Below, piece after piece: positions 51,593 to 61,704 of a stretch of DNA of 64,000 nucleotides. The DNA comes from Nocardia brevicatena NBRC 12119 (GTDB lineage Bacteria; Actinomycetota; Actinomycetes; Mycobacteriales; Mycobacteriaceae). The first letter of the stretch is position 1; the number at the start of each line of letters is the position of its first letter. Both the position numbers and the translations under genes were made by a program. Under the pieces are notes generated by a model. That model was not told the origin of the DNA. It did not search any database and saw nothing but the letters and a program-made list of their open reading frames with translations. The DNA is taken from NCBI RefSeq assembly GCF_000308495.1, contig NZ_BAFU01000058.1:110781-174780 (forward strand), read 5' to 3'.

Positions 51593-52701
51593 CCATCTCC
51601 CTCCGCAAGACCACCCCGGGTGCTCCGGGGACCGCCCCACTGCCGGCCGCACTGCGGCTCGGTCCCGTATCGCTGGTGCTGCGTCCGACGATGGTGGCCG
51701 TGGTCGCGGTGATGGCGCTGGCGCTGCTCACACTGTTCTGCCTGCATATCGCTTTCGGCGAGACCCCGTTGCCGCCGGCGCAGGTGCTCGAGGTGCTGAC
51801 CGGGAGCGGGACCCGCTCACAGCGGTTCATCGTGCTGGAATCCCGGCTGCCGCGGGCACTCACCGCGGTCGTGGTGGGCACCGCCCTGGGACTCGCGGGC
51901 GCCATCACCCAGTCCGTACTGTACAACCCGCTCGCCGCCCCCGATGTCCTCGGTATCAGCGCGGGCGCCGGACTGGGGGCGGTGGCGGTGCTGGTCGGTA
52001 CCGGAGGCACGGTGACGGGTCTGGCCGCCGGCCTCGGCGTCCCCCTGGCCGCCATCGCGGGGGGACTATTGACCGCCGCGGCGATCTACCTTCTGGCCTG
52101 GGGCCGCAACCCGACCGGCGATCGGGGGGCGAGCGGTCTGCGGCTGGTGCTCATCGGCGTCGGGGCGAACTCGCTGCTGCTGTCCGGGATCAACTGGCTG
52201 CTCGCTCGCTCGCCGCTCACCGAGGTCACACGCCTACAGCAGTGGCTGACCGGGTCGCTCGCCACGACGTCCTACTCCACACTTGTCACCGCTGCCGTGA
52301 TAACGGCGCTCATGGTACCGGTCGCCCTGGGATCGGCCCACGCTCTCGCCGCGCTGCGGCTCGGCGCCGATACCACCCGCGCGCTGGGTATGCGCATCCA
52401 GAGCCGGCAAGTGGTGTTGATCGGGACCGCGGTCGTGGGCGTCTCGGTGGCGACCGCCGTGGCCGGGCCGATCGCCTTCGTCGGCCTGCTCGCGCCGCAG
52501 CTGGCCCGCAGGCTGCTGCGTACGCCCGGTGAACCGCTCATCGGGTCGGCGCTGCTCGGCGCGATCGTGGTGGTCGGCGCGGATATCGCCGCCCGGAAGC
52601 TGTTTCCCGTCGATCTGCCGGTCGGTATCGTCACCGCCGCCGCCGGTGGGCCGTTCCTGCTTCTGCTGCTCGTGCACATCAATCGGAAGGCAACGCTGTG
52701 A
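51589..52701 (+). CDS. FecCD-type iron-siderophore ABC permease (second)
   Basis: The 370-aa partner permease has RLPRALTAVVVGTALGLAGA with ITQSVLYNPLAAPDVLGISA and the C-terminal GPIAFVGLLAPQLARRLLRT. About ten membrane helices follow a 30-residue N-terminal cytoplasmic tail. GTG at 51589 overlaps the first permease stop. The two permeases with the ATPase below form an import complex; the periplasmic-type binding protein is not in this window. Confidence 0.94.
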   Translation: MTISLRKTTPGAPGTAPLPAALRLGPVSLVLRPTMVAVVAVMALALLTLFCLHIAFGETPLPPAQVLEVLTGSGTRSQRFIVLESRLPRALTAVVVGTALGLAGAITQSVLYNPLAAPDVLGISAGAGLGAVAVLVGTGGTVTGLAAGLGVPLAAIAGGLLTAAAIYLLAWGRNPTGDRGASGLRLVLIGVGANSLLLSGINWLLARSPLTEVTRLQQWLTGSLATTSYSTLVTAAVITALMVPVALGSAHALAALRLGADTTRALGMRIQSRQVVLIGTAVVGVSVATAVAGPIAFVGLLAPQLARRLLRTPGEPLIGSALLGAIVVVGADIAARKLFPVDLPVGIVTAAAGGPFLLLLLVHINRKATL

Positions 52702-53576
52702 CCACCGGACGAGCCGTGTCCGCCGGGCCATCCGGGGCACCCTTCGACCATCGGCTCTCCGCCGAGAACCTCACCCTCGGCTATGGTGAGCGCACCATTG
52801 TCGACGGCCTGCACCTGGATATCACCCCGGGTGTGGTGACCACCGTGATCGGTCCGAACGGTTGTGGCAAATCCACGCTGCTGCGCTCGCTGGCGCGACT
52901 GCTGCGGCCGCGTGCCGGACGGGTCGTCCTGGACGGTAAGGCCATTTCGTCGCTGAAGACGAAGGAGGTCGCCCGCGTCCTCGGGATGCTGCCGCAGAGT
53001 CCGGTCGCCCCCGAGGGACTGACCGTCGCCGACCTGGTCGCCCGCGGACGGCATCCGCACCAGTCCTGGCTGCGGCAGTGGTCGTCCGGCGACGAGGCCG
53101 AGGTGCTCGCCGCGCTGGAGCAGACCGGTATCGCAGACCTGGCCGACCGGCCGCTGGACGAACTGTCCGGCGGGCAGCGCCAGCGCGCCTGGATTTCCAT
53201 GACCTTGGCGCAGGGCACCGATATCCTGCTGCTCGACGAGCCGACCACCTATCTGGACCTCGCGCACGCGCTCGAGGTGCTCGATCTGGTCGACCGGCTA
53301 CACGCCGATCTCGGCCGCACCGTGGTCATGGTGCTGCACGACCTGAACCTGGCCATCCGTTACAGCGATCGACTGGTGGTCATGCGCGCGGGCCGGATCG
53401 TCGCCCAGGGCGTGCCCGCCGAGATCATCGAGGCCGATCTGCTGTACGAGGTCTTCGGACTGCGCGCCTCGGTTCTGCGGGATCCGGTCTCGGGCCGGCC
53501 GATGATCGTGCCGATCGGTACGCGGCATATCGTCGGCGCCGTCGGAGGTCCCGACACGCCGACGGGCGAGCTATGA
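52698..53576 (+). CDS. iron-siderophore ABC transporter ATPase (FepC-like)
   Basis: The 292-aa ATPase has Walker A GPNGCGKST, Q-loop LPQSPVAPEGLTV, signature LSGGQRQRAWIS, Walker B ILLLDEPTTYLDLAH and switch His in VMVLHDLN. It drives the two FecCD permeases. A GTG start overlaps the previous stop (GTGA). The C-terminal part contains RDPVSGRPMIVPIG, a typical FepC/FhuC tail. It is the last gene of the iron-uptake unit. Confidence 0.95.
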   Translation: MTTGRAVSAGPSGAPFDHRLSAENLTLGYGERTIVDGLHLDITPGVVTTVIGPNGCGKSTLLRSLARLLRPRAGRVVLDGKAISSLKTKEVARVLGMLPQSPVAPEGLTVADLVARGRHPHQSWLRQWSSGDEAEVLAALEQTGIADLADRPLDELSGGQRQRAWISMTLAQGTDILLLDEPTTYLDLAHALEVLDLVDRLHADLGRTVVMVLHDLNLAIRYSDRLVVMRAGRIVAQGVPAEIIEADLLYEVFGLRASVLRDPVSGRPMIVPIGTRHIVGAVGGPDTPTGEL

Positions 53577-53602
53577 CAAATACCACACAGCTACCACCCG
53601 GT

Positions 53603-53619
53603 TACGACACCCTGTAGTA
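53603..53619. promoter_or_regulatory. BlaI-type operator
   Basis: TACGACA and TGTAGTA face each other across CCC (53603-53609 and 53613-53619), six of seven positions complementary. This resembles the TACTACA-TGTAGTA palindrome of mycobacterial BlaI. It lies 35 bases upstream of the blaI-like start and suggests autoregulation. Confidence 0.5.
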
Positions 53620-53653
53620 CGCCTCTCTGTCGTTGTACCCGTAAAATCGAGGA

Positions 53654-54043
53654 ATGGCAGGTCTTGGTGAACTCGAGAAAGCGGTCATGGACCAGTTGTG
53701 GTCGGCCGATGAACCGCAAACGGTCCGACAGGTGCACGAGGCCTTGTCCGCACGCCGCGAACTCGCGTACACCACCGTGATGACGGTGCTGCAGCGACTG
53801 GCGAAGAAAAACTTGGTGGTCCAGCAGCGCGACGACCGTGCGCACAGGTACGCTCCCGTACATACCCGCGACGAGCTGGTGGCCGGTCTCATGATGGACG
53901 CCCTACAGCAGGCCGACGAGGCAGGCAGCCGGGCCGCGGCCCTGGTGCACTTCGTGGAGCAGGTCGGCAAGGACGAAGCCGCGGCGCTCCGCGAGGCGCT
54001 CGCCAAGCTCGAAGCAACGGAGGACACCGGCACGTCGAAGTGA
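53654..54043 (+). CDS. BlaI/MecI/CopY family transcriptional regulator
   Basis: The 129-aa winged-helix repressor has MAGLGELEKAVMDQLWSADE, QTVRQVHEALSARRELAYTT and VMTVLQRLAKKNLVVQQRDD, the family DNA-binding core, and a helical dimerisation tail. It probably represses itself and the adjacent M56 peptidase gene until cell-wall stress. The M56 partner follows by 38 bases. Counterpart of mycobacterial Rv1846c. Confidence 0.92.
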   Translation: MAGLGELEKAVMDQLWSADEPQTVRQVHEALSARRELAYTTVMTVLQRLAKKNLVVQQRDDRAHRYAPVHTRDELVAGLMMDALQQADEAGSRAAALVHFVEQVGKDEAAALREALAKLEATEDTGTSK

Positions 54044-54081
54044 CCTCCGACCCTGGCCGCACAACGCAGTGAGTCGAGTCG

Positions 54082-55020
54082 ATGAACGCAACCGCGCCGG
54101 TTTTCGCCGGACTCGCTTTGCTTCTCGCGGGGCCCGCCCCGGAATTGCTCAGCAGGGCGAAGTGGACCCATCGAACTCCCCGCGCGGCACTCGTACTCTG
54201 GCAGGCCATCGCCTTGGCCGCAGTACTCAGCGCGTTCGGCTCCGGTCTGGCGATCGCCAGCGAACTCCTGGTCCCCGGCCCCGACGGACGGCCGACCACC
54301 AGCCCCACCGACGAGATCGATGTCCTGGGTCTGCCGCTGTGGCTGGCCTATGTCGTCGTCTTCGCCCTCACCCTGCTGGTCGGCGCCCGGCTGATCTACG
54401 CGGTGGTCCGGGTCGGCGTGCACACCCGACGGCGCCGCGCCCGCCATCGCATGCTGGTCGATCTGTTGGACCAGAGCGGACCGGTGCGCCGCGCCGCCGA
54501 TATCCGGGTGCTCGCGGCCACCGAACCCATCGCCTACTGTCTGCCCGGTCTGCGGCAGCGGGTGGTGGTCAGCGCGGGCACCCTGCACAACCTGGACGAG
54601 CAGGAACTCACCGCCATTCTCAGCCATGAACGCTCCCATCTGCGGGCCCGGCACGATCTGGTGCTGGAGGCGTTCACCGCGGCCCACCAGGCCTTCCCCC
54701 GGTTCGTCCGCAGCAAATCGGCGTTGGATTCGGTGAAGCTGCTCATCGAACTGCTCGCCGACGATTCCGCGGTGAAGGTGACCGGCCCCAAACCACTGGC
54801 ACGCGCCCTGGTGGCGTGTTCGAAATCCATCGCTCCGCGCGGCGCGCTGGCGGTGGGCGGGCCCAGCACCCTTATCCGCATCCAGCGGCTGGCCGGTCCG
54901 GTGGGCGATACGCGGATCGCGGCCGCCGCCTATCTGGCCTCGGCCTCCATCCTCGTGGTGCCGACGCTGGCCGTGGCCATCCCCTGGCTGGTCGAGTTGA
55001 GCCGGCTGTTCCGTGCCTGA
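54082..55020 (+). CDS. M56 family metallopeptidase (BlaR1-like, Rv1845c-type)
   Basis: The 312-aa protein has three or four membrane helices and a zinc-protease motif HERSH in LTAILSHERSHLRARHDLVL. There is no C-terminal penicillin-binding sensor, as in the mycobacterial BlaR homologue. It would cleave or activate the cognate BlaI repressor. The segment DIRVLAATEPIAYCLPGLRQ precedes the active site. Its stop overlaps the following helicase gene by eight bases, so the helicase is probably co-expressed. Confidence 0.9.
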   Translation: MNATAPVFAGLALLLAGPAPELLSRAKWTHRTPRAALVLWQAIALAAVLSAFGSGLAIASELLVPGPDGRPTTSPTDEIDVLGLPLWLAYVVVFALTLLVGARLIYAVVRVGVHTRRRRARHRMLVDLLDQSGPVRRAADIRVLAATEPIAYCLPGLRQRVVVSAGTLHNLDEQELTAILSHERSHLRARHDLVLEAFTAAHQAFPRFVRSKSALDSVKLLIELLADDSAVKVTGPKPLARALVACSKSIAPRGALAVGGPSTLIRIQRLAGPVGDTRIAAAAYLASASILVVPTLAVAIPWLVELSRLFRA

Positions 55021-56329
55021 CCCCGCTCCGCCGGACACCCCGCCGGGGCGTCTCCCGTTCACCGAGCTGGGTCTGCCGGTACCCCTGGTCCAGGCATTGC
55101 GACGGGAAGGGATCACCGACGCCTTCCCGATCCAGGCGGCGACCATCCCCGACGCTCTCGCGGGCCGCGATGTGTTGGGCCGGGCACCCACCGGCTCCGG
55201 CAAAACCCTCGCCTTCGGGCTGCCGATCCTGACCCGGCTGGCCAACGCGCCCGCGATACCGCGCCGCCCGCGCGGTCTGATCCTCGCTCCCACGCGGGAA
55301 CTGGCGATGCAGATCGAGCGCGCCCTGGAACCCTTCGCCACCGCGCTGGGCCTGCGCTCGGGTACGGCGGTCGGCGGAATACCCGCGGCGCGGCAGGCCG
55401 ATCGACTGCTGCGCGGCCTGGATCTGCTCGTCGCGACACCCGGCCGGCTGGCCGATCTGGTCGATCGGGGCGCGGCGGCGCTCGACGAGGTGCGCGTCAC
55501 CGCCGTCGACGAGGCCGACCATATGGCCGAATTCGGCTTCCTGCCGCAGGTTCGGCGCCTGTTGGACCTGACCCGCGCCGACGGCCGGCGCCTGCTGTTC
55601 TCGGCCACTCTGGACCAGGACGTCCAGGCCCTCGTCGACCGATACCTGCGCGACCCCGTCACGCATACCGCGGAAGCACAGTTCACCACCGCACCGCCCG
55701 CGACCCACCATCTGCTGTATGTGCGGGCGGAGGACAAGCTCGCGACGGTCGCCCGGATCGCGGCCCGTCCCGGCCGAACACTGCTGTTCGTGCGCACCCA
55801 ATACGGCGCCGAACGCCTGACCCGCCGACTGCGCGACACCGGTATCGCGGCCGCCGCCCTGCACGGCGGCAAGGTCCAGCGGAAACGCACCCGCACCCTG
55901 GACTCGTTCGCCGACGGTTCGGTGGACGTCCTGGTCGCCACCGATATCGCCGCGCGCGGTATCCACGTCGACGACATCTCGCTGGTCGTCCACGTCGATC
56001 CGCCCACCGATCCGAAGGACTATCTGCACCGCGCCGGCCGCACCGCCCGTGCGGGAGCCACGGGCACCATCGTCACCCTGGTCACCCCCGAGCAGCGCGC
56101 CGAGGTCGCCGAACTCACCCGCTCGGCCGGTATGCCGGTCGAGCAGCACGAAATACGCCCCGACGACCCCGAACTCCGCCGCCTCACCGGCGCCCGCACC
56201 CCACCCGGCACCGCATCGCGGGTATCCCGGTCGGCACCCACCCGCGCCACCGACACGCCCGGAAGACCTCACCGCCGCACCGGGCGCGCCGCTCCGCCCC
56301 GCCGCATCCGCAAACGCCCCGCAACCTGA
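55013..56329 (+). CDS. DEAD-box RNA helicase
   Basis: The 438-aa helicase carries Q-motif GITDAFPIQAATIP, motif I APTGSGKT, Ia PTRELA, Ib TPGRL, motif II as DEAD in VDEADHM, SAT motif III, and motifs V-VI ATDIAARGIHVDD and HRAGRTARAG. The C-terminal 60 residues are Pro/Arg/Thr-rich, probably an RNA-binding tail. A GTG start at 55013 lies inside the end of the M56 gene. Link to the BlaI regulon is through the overlap only. Confidence 0.94.
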   Translation: MPDPAPPDTPPGRLPFTELGLPVPLVQALRREGITDAFPIQAATIPDALAGRDVLGRAPTGSGKTLAFGLPILTRLANAPAIPRRPRGLILAPTRELAMQIERALEPFATALGLRSGTAVGGIPAARQADRLLRGLDLLVATPGRLADLVDRGAAALDEVRVTAVDEADHMAEFGFLPQVRRLLDLTRADGRRLLFSATLDQDVQALVDRYLRDPVTHTAEAQFTTAPPATHHLLYVRAEDKLATVARIAARPGRTLLFVRTQYGAERLTRRLRDTGIAAAALHGGKVQRKRTRTLDSFADGSVDVLVATDIAARGIHVDDISLVVHVDPPTDPKDYLHRAGRTARAGATGTIVTLVTPEQRAEVAELTRSAGMPVEQHEIRPDDPELRRLTGARTPPGTASRVSRSAPTRATDTPGRPHRRTGRAAPPRRIRKRPAT

Positions 56330-56470
56330 GCCGCGGTGGCCGCGACCGGGCGTTCCCCGGCGCGCTCACGTGCTCGACTCCCGACCGGTGCGCGCCGAAT
56401 CCCTCGGCGCCCCCAATCGTCCGGTTATCCCACGATTGACATCGTCCGCTCGAGACCGGCCCGCGGGTGA

Positions 56471-57931
<1,461 letters not shown>

Positions 57932-57970
57932 CCCCAGGCCGTCCCCCCGCCGGCGCCGCTCCCCACCGCA

Positions 57971-58000
57971 CCGGCTCATGCGCCTGTGTGCATGAGCCGG
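57971..58000. terminator. 11-bp hairpin after guaB1
   Basis: CCGGCTCATGC (57971-57981) pairs perfectly with 57990-58000 across an eight-base loop, 40 bases after the guaB1 stop. Confidence 0.65.
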
Positions 58001-58055
58001 TAGCATGAGGATTGCCGGCGGCCGCCGGCCCCGCTCCCAGTGCGAAAGGAACCAG

Positions 58056-58220
58056 TTGTCACCCGCGTCCGAGGGCGCCACTCAGGAGGGCTCATCTATC
58101 GAGCCGGGTGACAAACCCGGCGCCTTCCCTCCCCCAGCAACCCACCACGGCATGATCGACTCCCTGTCGACTCCGGCCACCGCCGTCCACTCGGGTACGG
58201 CGCCGGCGCGGTGGTGCTGA
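58056..58220 (+). CDS. possible small ORF upstream of the CNNM genes (54 aa)
   Basis: A TTG at 58056 lies seven bases after AAAGGA and opens a 54-codon frame that ends one base before the ATG of the CNNM gene. The peptide (LSPASEGATQEGSSIEPGDK at the start) is Pro/Ser/Thr/Gly-rich and resembles nothing known. The coupling geometry suggests a leader peptide or a chance frame. Evidence is limited to the ribosome binding site and the one-base junction. Confidence 0.25.
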   Translation: MSPASEGATQEGSSIEPGDKPGAFPPPATHHGMIDSLSTPATAVHSGTAPARWC

Positions 58221-58221
58221 T

Positions 58222-59628
58222 ATGGCCGTCGCACTCACCGTACTCAGCCTGATCGGGTTCGTGGCGCTCACCGTCGGCACGGCGTTGTTCGTCGCCGCCG
58301 AATTCTCGCTCACCGCACTGGAACGCAGCACCGTCGAAGCGCATGCGCGCAGCGGTGACGTTCGCGCCCGTGCGGTCCGCCAAGCCCACCGAACCCTGTC
58401 GTTCCAACTGTCCGGCGCCCAGCTCGGTATCACCATCACCACCCTGGTCACCGGCTATATCGCCGAACCCGTACTGGCCCGCCTGCTGTCCCCCGCCTTC
58501 ATCGCACTCGGCGTGTCCGACACCGCCGCCACCGGGATCTCCCTGGTGCTGGCGCTGGTGCTGGCCACCTCGCTGTCAATGGTCTACGGCGAGCTCGTCC
58601 CGAAGAACATCGCCATCTCCGCGCCGATGGCCACCGCCCGGGTTACGGCCGGACCGATGGTCGCGTTCTCGGTGGTGTTCAAGTGGATGATCCGTTTCCT
58701 CAACGGCACCGCCAACTGGATGGTGCGACGCTTCGGGGTGGAACCGGCCGAGGAGCTGCGTTCGGCCCGCTCCCCGGCCGAACTCGGCTCGCTGGTGCGC
58801 ACCTCCGCGCAGCGCGGCTCCCTGGACCAGCGCACCGCGCTGGTGATGGACCGCTCGCTGCGGTTCGGCGAACGCAGCGCCGAGGAGTTGATGACACCGC
58901 GGGTCAAGATCGAATCGCTGGACCGGTCGGACACCATCGCCGATCTGCTCGCCGCCGCCGCCCGCACCGGCTACTCCCGGTTCCCGGTGGTCGACGGCGA
59001 TATGGACAACACCCTCGGCGTGGTGCACGTCAAACAGGCGTTCACCTATCCGGCGGAGCACCGCGGCGGCGTCACCCTGCAGCAGCTCGCCCGCCCGGTG
59101 CCGGTGGTACCGGCCAGCCTCGACGGTGACGAGGTACTCGAACGAGTCCGCGGCCACGGAATGCAGGTCGCGCTGGTAGTGGACGAATACGGCGGCACCG
59201 CGGGCATGGTGACCATGGAGGACATCATCGAGGAGATCCTCGGCGATGTCCGCGACGAGCACGACGAGGAGGAACGCGATGTGCGTCGGGTCTCCGACGG
59301 CTGGGACTGCTCCGGGCTGCTGCGCATCGACGAACTCTTCCGCGCCACCGGCTACGAGGCCCCCGAGGGCGAATACGAAACCCTGGGCGGGCTGATGCTG
59401 CACCAGCTCGGCCGGATCCCGGGAACCGGGGATATCGTGGTCCTGCCCGAGCGCCGTCCGCACGACCGGCATCAGCCGGACACTCCCGGTGGCTGGCTCG
59501 CCCGCGTCGACCGAATGGACGGCCGCCGCATCGACCGGGTGCGGCTGGTCCCGGTGGATGCCGAGGAACTCGCCGAACAGGCACGGCAGGAACCGGCACA
59601 CCGCGAACGGGAGCATCATCATGGGTGA
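58222..59628 (+). CDS. CNNM/CorC (HlyC/CorC family) membrane protein, Rv1842c-like
   Basis: The 468-aa protein has an N-terminal DUF21 transmembrane domain (FVAAEFSLTALERSTVEAHA and LSMVYGELVPKNIAISAPMA), a CBS pair (VMDRSLRFGERSAEELMTPR onward, and LVVDEYGGTAGMVTMEDIIE) and a C-terminal CorC/HlyC transport-associated domain (GWDCSGLLRIDELFRATGYE). CNNM proteins export or sense Mg2+/Co2+. The stop overlaps the next CNNM gene by eight bases. ATG 58222 is the start. Confidence 0.93.
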   Translation: MAVALTVLSLIGFVALTVGTALFVAAEFSLTALERSTVEAHARSGDVRARAVRQAHRTLSFQLSGAQLGITITTLVTGYIAEPVLARLLSPAFIALGVSDTAATGISLVLALVLATSLSMVYGELVPKNIAISAPMATARVTAGPMVAFSVVFKWMIRFLNGTANWMVRRFGVEPAEELRSARSPAELGSLVRTSAQRGSLDQRTALVMDRSLRFGERSAEELMTPRVKIESLDRSDTIADLLAAAARTGYSRFPVVDGDMDNTLGVVHVKQAFTYPAEHRGGVTLQQLARPVPVVPASLDGDEVLERVRGHGMQVALVVDEYGGTAGMVTMEDIIEEILGDVRDEHDEEERDVRRVSDGWDCSGLLRIDELFRATGYEAPEGEYETLGGLMLHQLGRIPGTGDIVVLPERRPHDRHQPDTPGGWLARVDRMDGRRIDRVRLVPVDAEELAEQARQEPAHREREHHHG

Positions 59629-60685
59629 CCTGCTCGCCGTCGCGCTGACCGTTGTCCTGCTGGCCGGTAACGCGTTCTTCGTCGGCGCCGAATTCGCCCT
59701 CATCTCCGCCCGCCGCGACCGCCTCGAGGCCATGGCCGCCCAGGGCAAACGGCAGGCCGAGACGGTGATCCGGGCCGGACAGAACCTGTCCATGATGCTG
59801 GCGGCCGCCCAGTTGGGCATCACCATCTGCTCCATTCTGCTGGGCCGTATCGGCGAGCCCGCGGTGGCGCATCTGCTGGAATATCCGTTCCACCTGCTCG
59901 GTATTCCCGACCAACTGCTGCACCCGGTGGCGTTCACCATCGCGCTGATCATCGTGGTGATCCTGCACATCCTGTTCGGCGAGATGATCCCGAAGAACAT
60001 CGCCCTGGCCGGTCCGGAACGCAGCGCCCTGCTGCTGGTGCCGATCCACCTGATGTGGCTGCGGCTGGCCCGCCCGCTCATCGCCGTGTACAACACGGCC
60101 GCCAACCTGACACTGCGGATGCTGCGGATCGAGCCCAAGGACGAACTCGAGGGCACGGTCTCCAGCGACGAGCTGGCGGAGATGATCGGCGAATCCCGTT
60201 CGGAGGGCCTGCTCGACGAGGAGGAACACCGCCGCCTCACCCAGGCGCTGGGCACCGGCGACCGGCTCGTCGGCGAGGTGATGGTGCCGCTGTCCCAGAC
60301 CCGCACCGTCCCGCTGCGCGGTGACGGCACGACCCTCGGCGATATCGAGAACGCGGTGGCCGAGACCGGGTTCTCCCGGTACCCGGTACGCGCCGACAGC
60401 GGCTCCCTGGTCGGGTACCTGCACGTCAAGGACGTCCTGGACAAGGTCACCGACGAATCGGCGGGTCCGGACACCCCCATTCCGCGCACCGATATCCGAC
60501 CGCTGCCCACCGTCCTGGCCGGCACCACGCTCTACGAGGCACTCGCCCGGTTGCGGCGCACCAATTCGCACCTGGGCCGGGTCGTCGACAACCGCGGCAA
60601 CACCGTGGGCATCGTCGCTTTGGAGGATCTGGTCGAGGAGTTCGTCGGCACCGTTCGCGATACCACCCACCGGGTGAGCGAATGA
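59621..60685 (+). CDS. CNNM/CorC-like membrane protein, Rv1841c-like
   Basis: The 354-aa protein is a paralogue of its neighbour. It has the DUF21 membrane domain (NAFFVGAEFALISARRDRLE and LHILFGEMIPKNIALAGPER) and a CBS pair (VMVPLSQTRTVPLRGDGTTL, VVDNRGNTVGIVALEDLVEE), but lacks the CorC C-terminal domain. GGGAG lies upstream of the ATG at 59621. Together the two could form a heteromeric divalent-cation transporter. The downstream gene starts four bases before its stop. Confidence 0.92.
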   Translation: MGDLLAVALTVVLLAGNAFFVGAEFALISARRDRLEAMAAQGKRQAETVIRAGQNLSMMLAAAQLGITICSILLGRIGEPAVAHLLEYPFHLLGIPDQLLHPVAFTIALIIVVILHILFGEMIPKNIALAGPERSALLLVPIHLMWLRLARPLIAVYNTAANLTLRMLRIEPKDELEGTVSSDELAEMIGESRSEGLLDEEEHRRLTQALGTGDRLVGEVMVPLSQTRTVPLRGDGTTLGDIENAVAETGFSRYPVRADSGSLVGYLHVKDVLDKVTDESAGPDTPIPRTDIRPLPTVLAGTTLYEALARLRRTNSHLGRVVDNRGNTVGIVALEDLVEEFVGTVRDTTHRVSE

Positions 60686-61638
60686 CGGCGGTCGTCGGCA
60701 TTCGGGTACTGCCCGAATCGGAGTGGCGTGCCCGCGCCGTCGCTCACGAGGAGCGGGTGGACGCGCTGGTCGGGCCGTATCTGCGCCGCCGGGCGGCGGG
60801 TGCGGCCCATCCGGTGATCGACTTCCTGTTCACCTATTACGGACACAAACCCACTCAGTTGCGGCGCTGGCATCCCGGATACGGGATCGCGCTGGCCGGT
60901 GCCGCCGAGTACGACGAGATGCGCGGCTACCACCGCGTCGCGATCACCGAGACCGCCACGGAGCCGACGGTGGAAGCGGCGTGCCCGGCCGGCCCCAGTA
61001 CGGTCGGCGCCCCGTCCCCGGGGGAAACCGTGGTGACCGCCGACCCGGCGTTCTTGCGCAAACGGCATGACACCATCGGGTTCATCGCCCGACTGCTGCG
61101 CACCACGGCGGCCCGCCCGGCCCAGCTGTCCTGTTTCGGCCTGCACGAATGGGCCATGGTCTACCGCACCGACGAGATCCGACACCGCGCGGTCCCGCTG
61201 CGCCTCGGCACCGCCGGCACAGACGCCGTGGTCGAATCGATGTCGCTGCGCTGCACCCATTTCGACGCCTACCGCTTCTTCACCCCCGACGCGGTCGGCC
61301 GCAACGCTCATCCGCTCGGTCGCGAAACCCAAGTCACCACCGAACAGCCGGGCTGCCTCCACGCGAATATGGACCTGTACAAGTGGGCCTTCAAGACGAG
61401 CCCGCTCATCCACTCGGACCTGCTGCTGGACTGCTTCGAGTTGGCCTGTGACGCACGGGAACTCGATATGCGAGCAAGCCCCTACGATCTCGCCGAGTAC
61501 GGCCACGAACCGATCCGCATCGAGACTCCCGCCGGACGGGCCGAATACGTCCGTCGTCAGGTCGGAATCACCGACCGGGCGGTGGTTCTGCGCTCACGAT
61601 TGCTGGACGCGTGTGAAACTCTGCTTGCCCGAACATAG
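60682..61638 (+). CDS. conserved actinobacterial protein, often labelled 3-methyladenine DNA glycosylase (318 aa)
   Basis: The protein has a Trp/Tyr/His-rich N-terminal part (DFLFTYYGHKPTQLRRWHPG) and conserved segments RKRHDTIGFIARLLRTTAAR, SCFGLHEWAMVYRTDEIRH and FDAYRFFTPDAVGRN. The later CLHANMDLYKWAFKTSPLIH and LDMRASPYDLAEYGHEPIRI are also typical. Homologues are commonly named as glycosylases by automatic transfer, but no helix-hairpin-helix or AlkA signature is visible, so the function is unproven. The start overlaps the CNNM stop by ATGA. A broken copy of part of this gene lies at 63710. Confidence 0.8.
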   Translation: MTAVVGIRVLPESEWRARAVAHEERVDALVGPYLRRRAAGAAHPVIDFLFTYYGHKPTQLRRWHPGYGIALAGAAEYDEMRGYHRVAITETATEPTVEAACPAGPSTVGAPSPGETVVTADPAFLRKRHDTIGFIARLLRTTAARPAQLSCFGLHEWAMVYRTDEIRHRAVPLRLGTAGTDAVVESMSLRCTHFDAYRFFTPDAVGRNAHPLGRETQVTTEQPGCLHANMDLYKWAFKTSPLIHSDLLLDCFELACDARELDMRASPYDLAEYGHEPIRIETPAGRAEYVRRQVGITDRAVVLRSRLLDACETLLART

Positions 61639-61704
61639 ACAACACGGCACCGACGGCTCGGCCGAATATCGGGTGATCAGAGTATCCGGATACGGGTCGT
61701 AACG

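Noticed and set aside
53602-56007. 801-codon minus-strand frame opposite the BlaI, M56 and helicase genes
   Set aside because: It crosses three genes with clear motifs; Ser/Arg-rich shadow translation.
57932-58221. Mg2+-sensing riboswitch (M-box) upstream of the CNNM genes
   Set aside because: No conserved M-box core could be recognised; only one terminator hairpin and a possible small ORF are visible.
58576-60670. long minus-strand frames opposite the CNNM genes
   Set aside because: Antisense of two genes with clear DUF21 and CBS domains.
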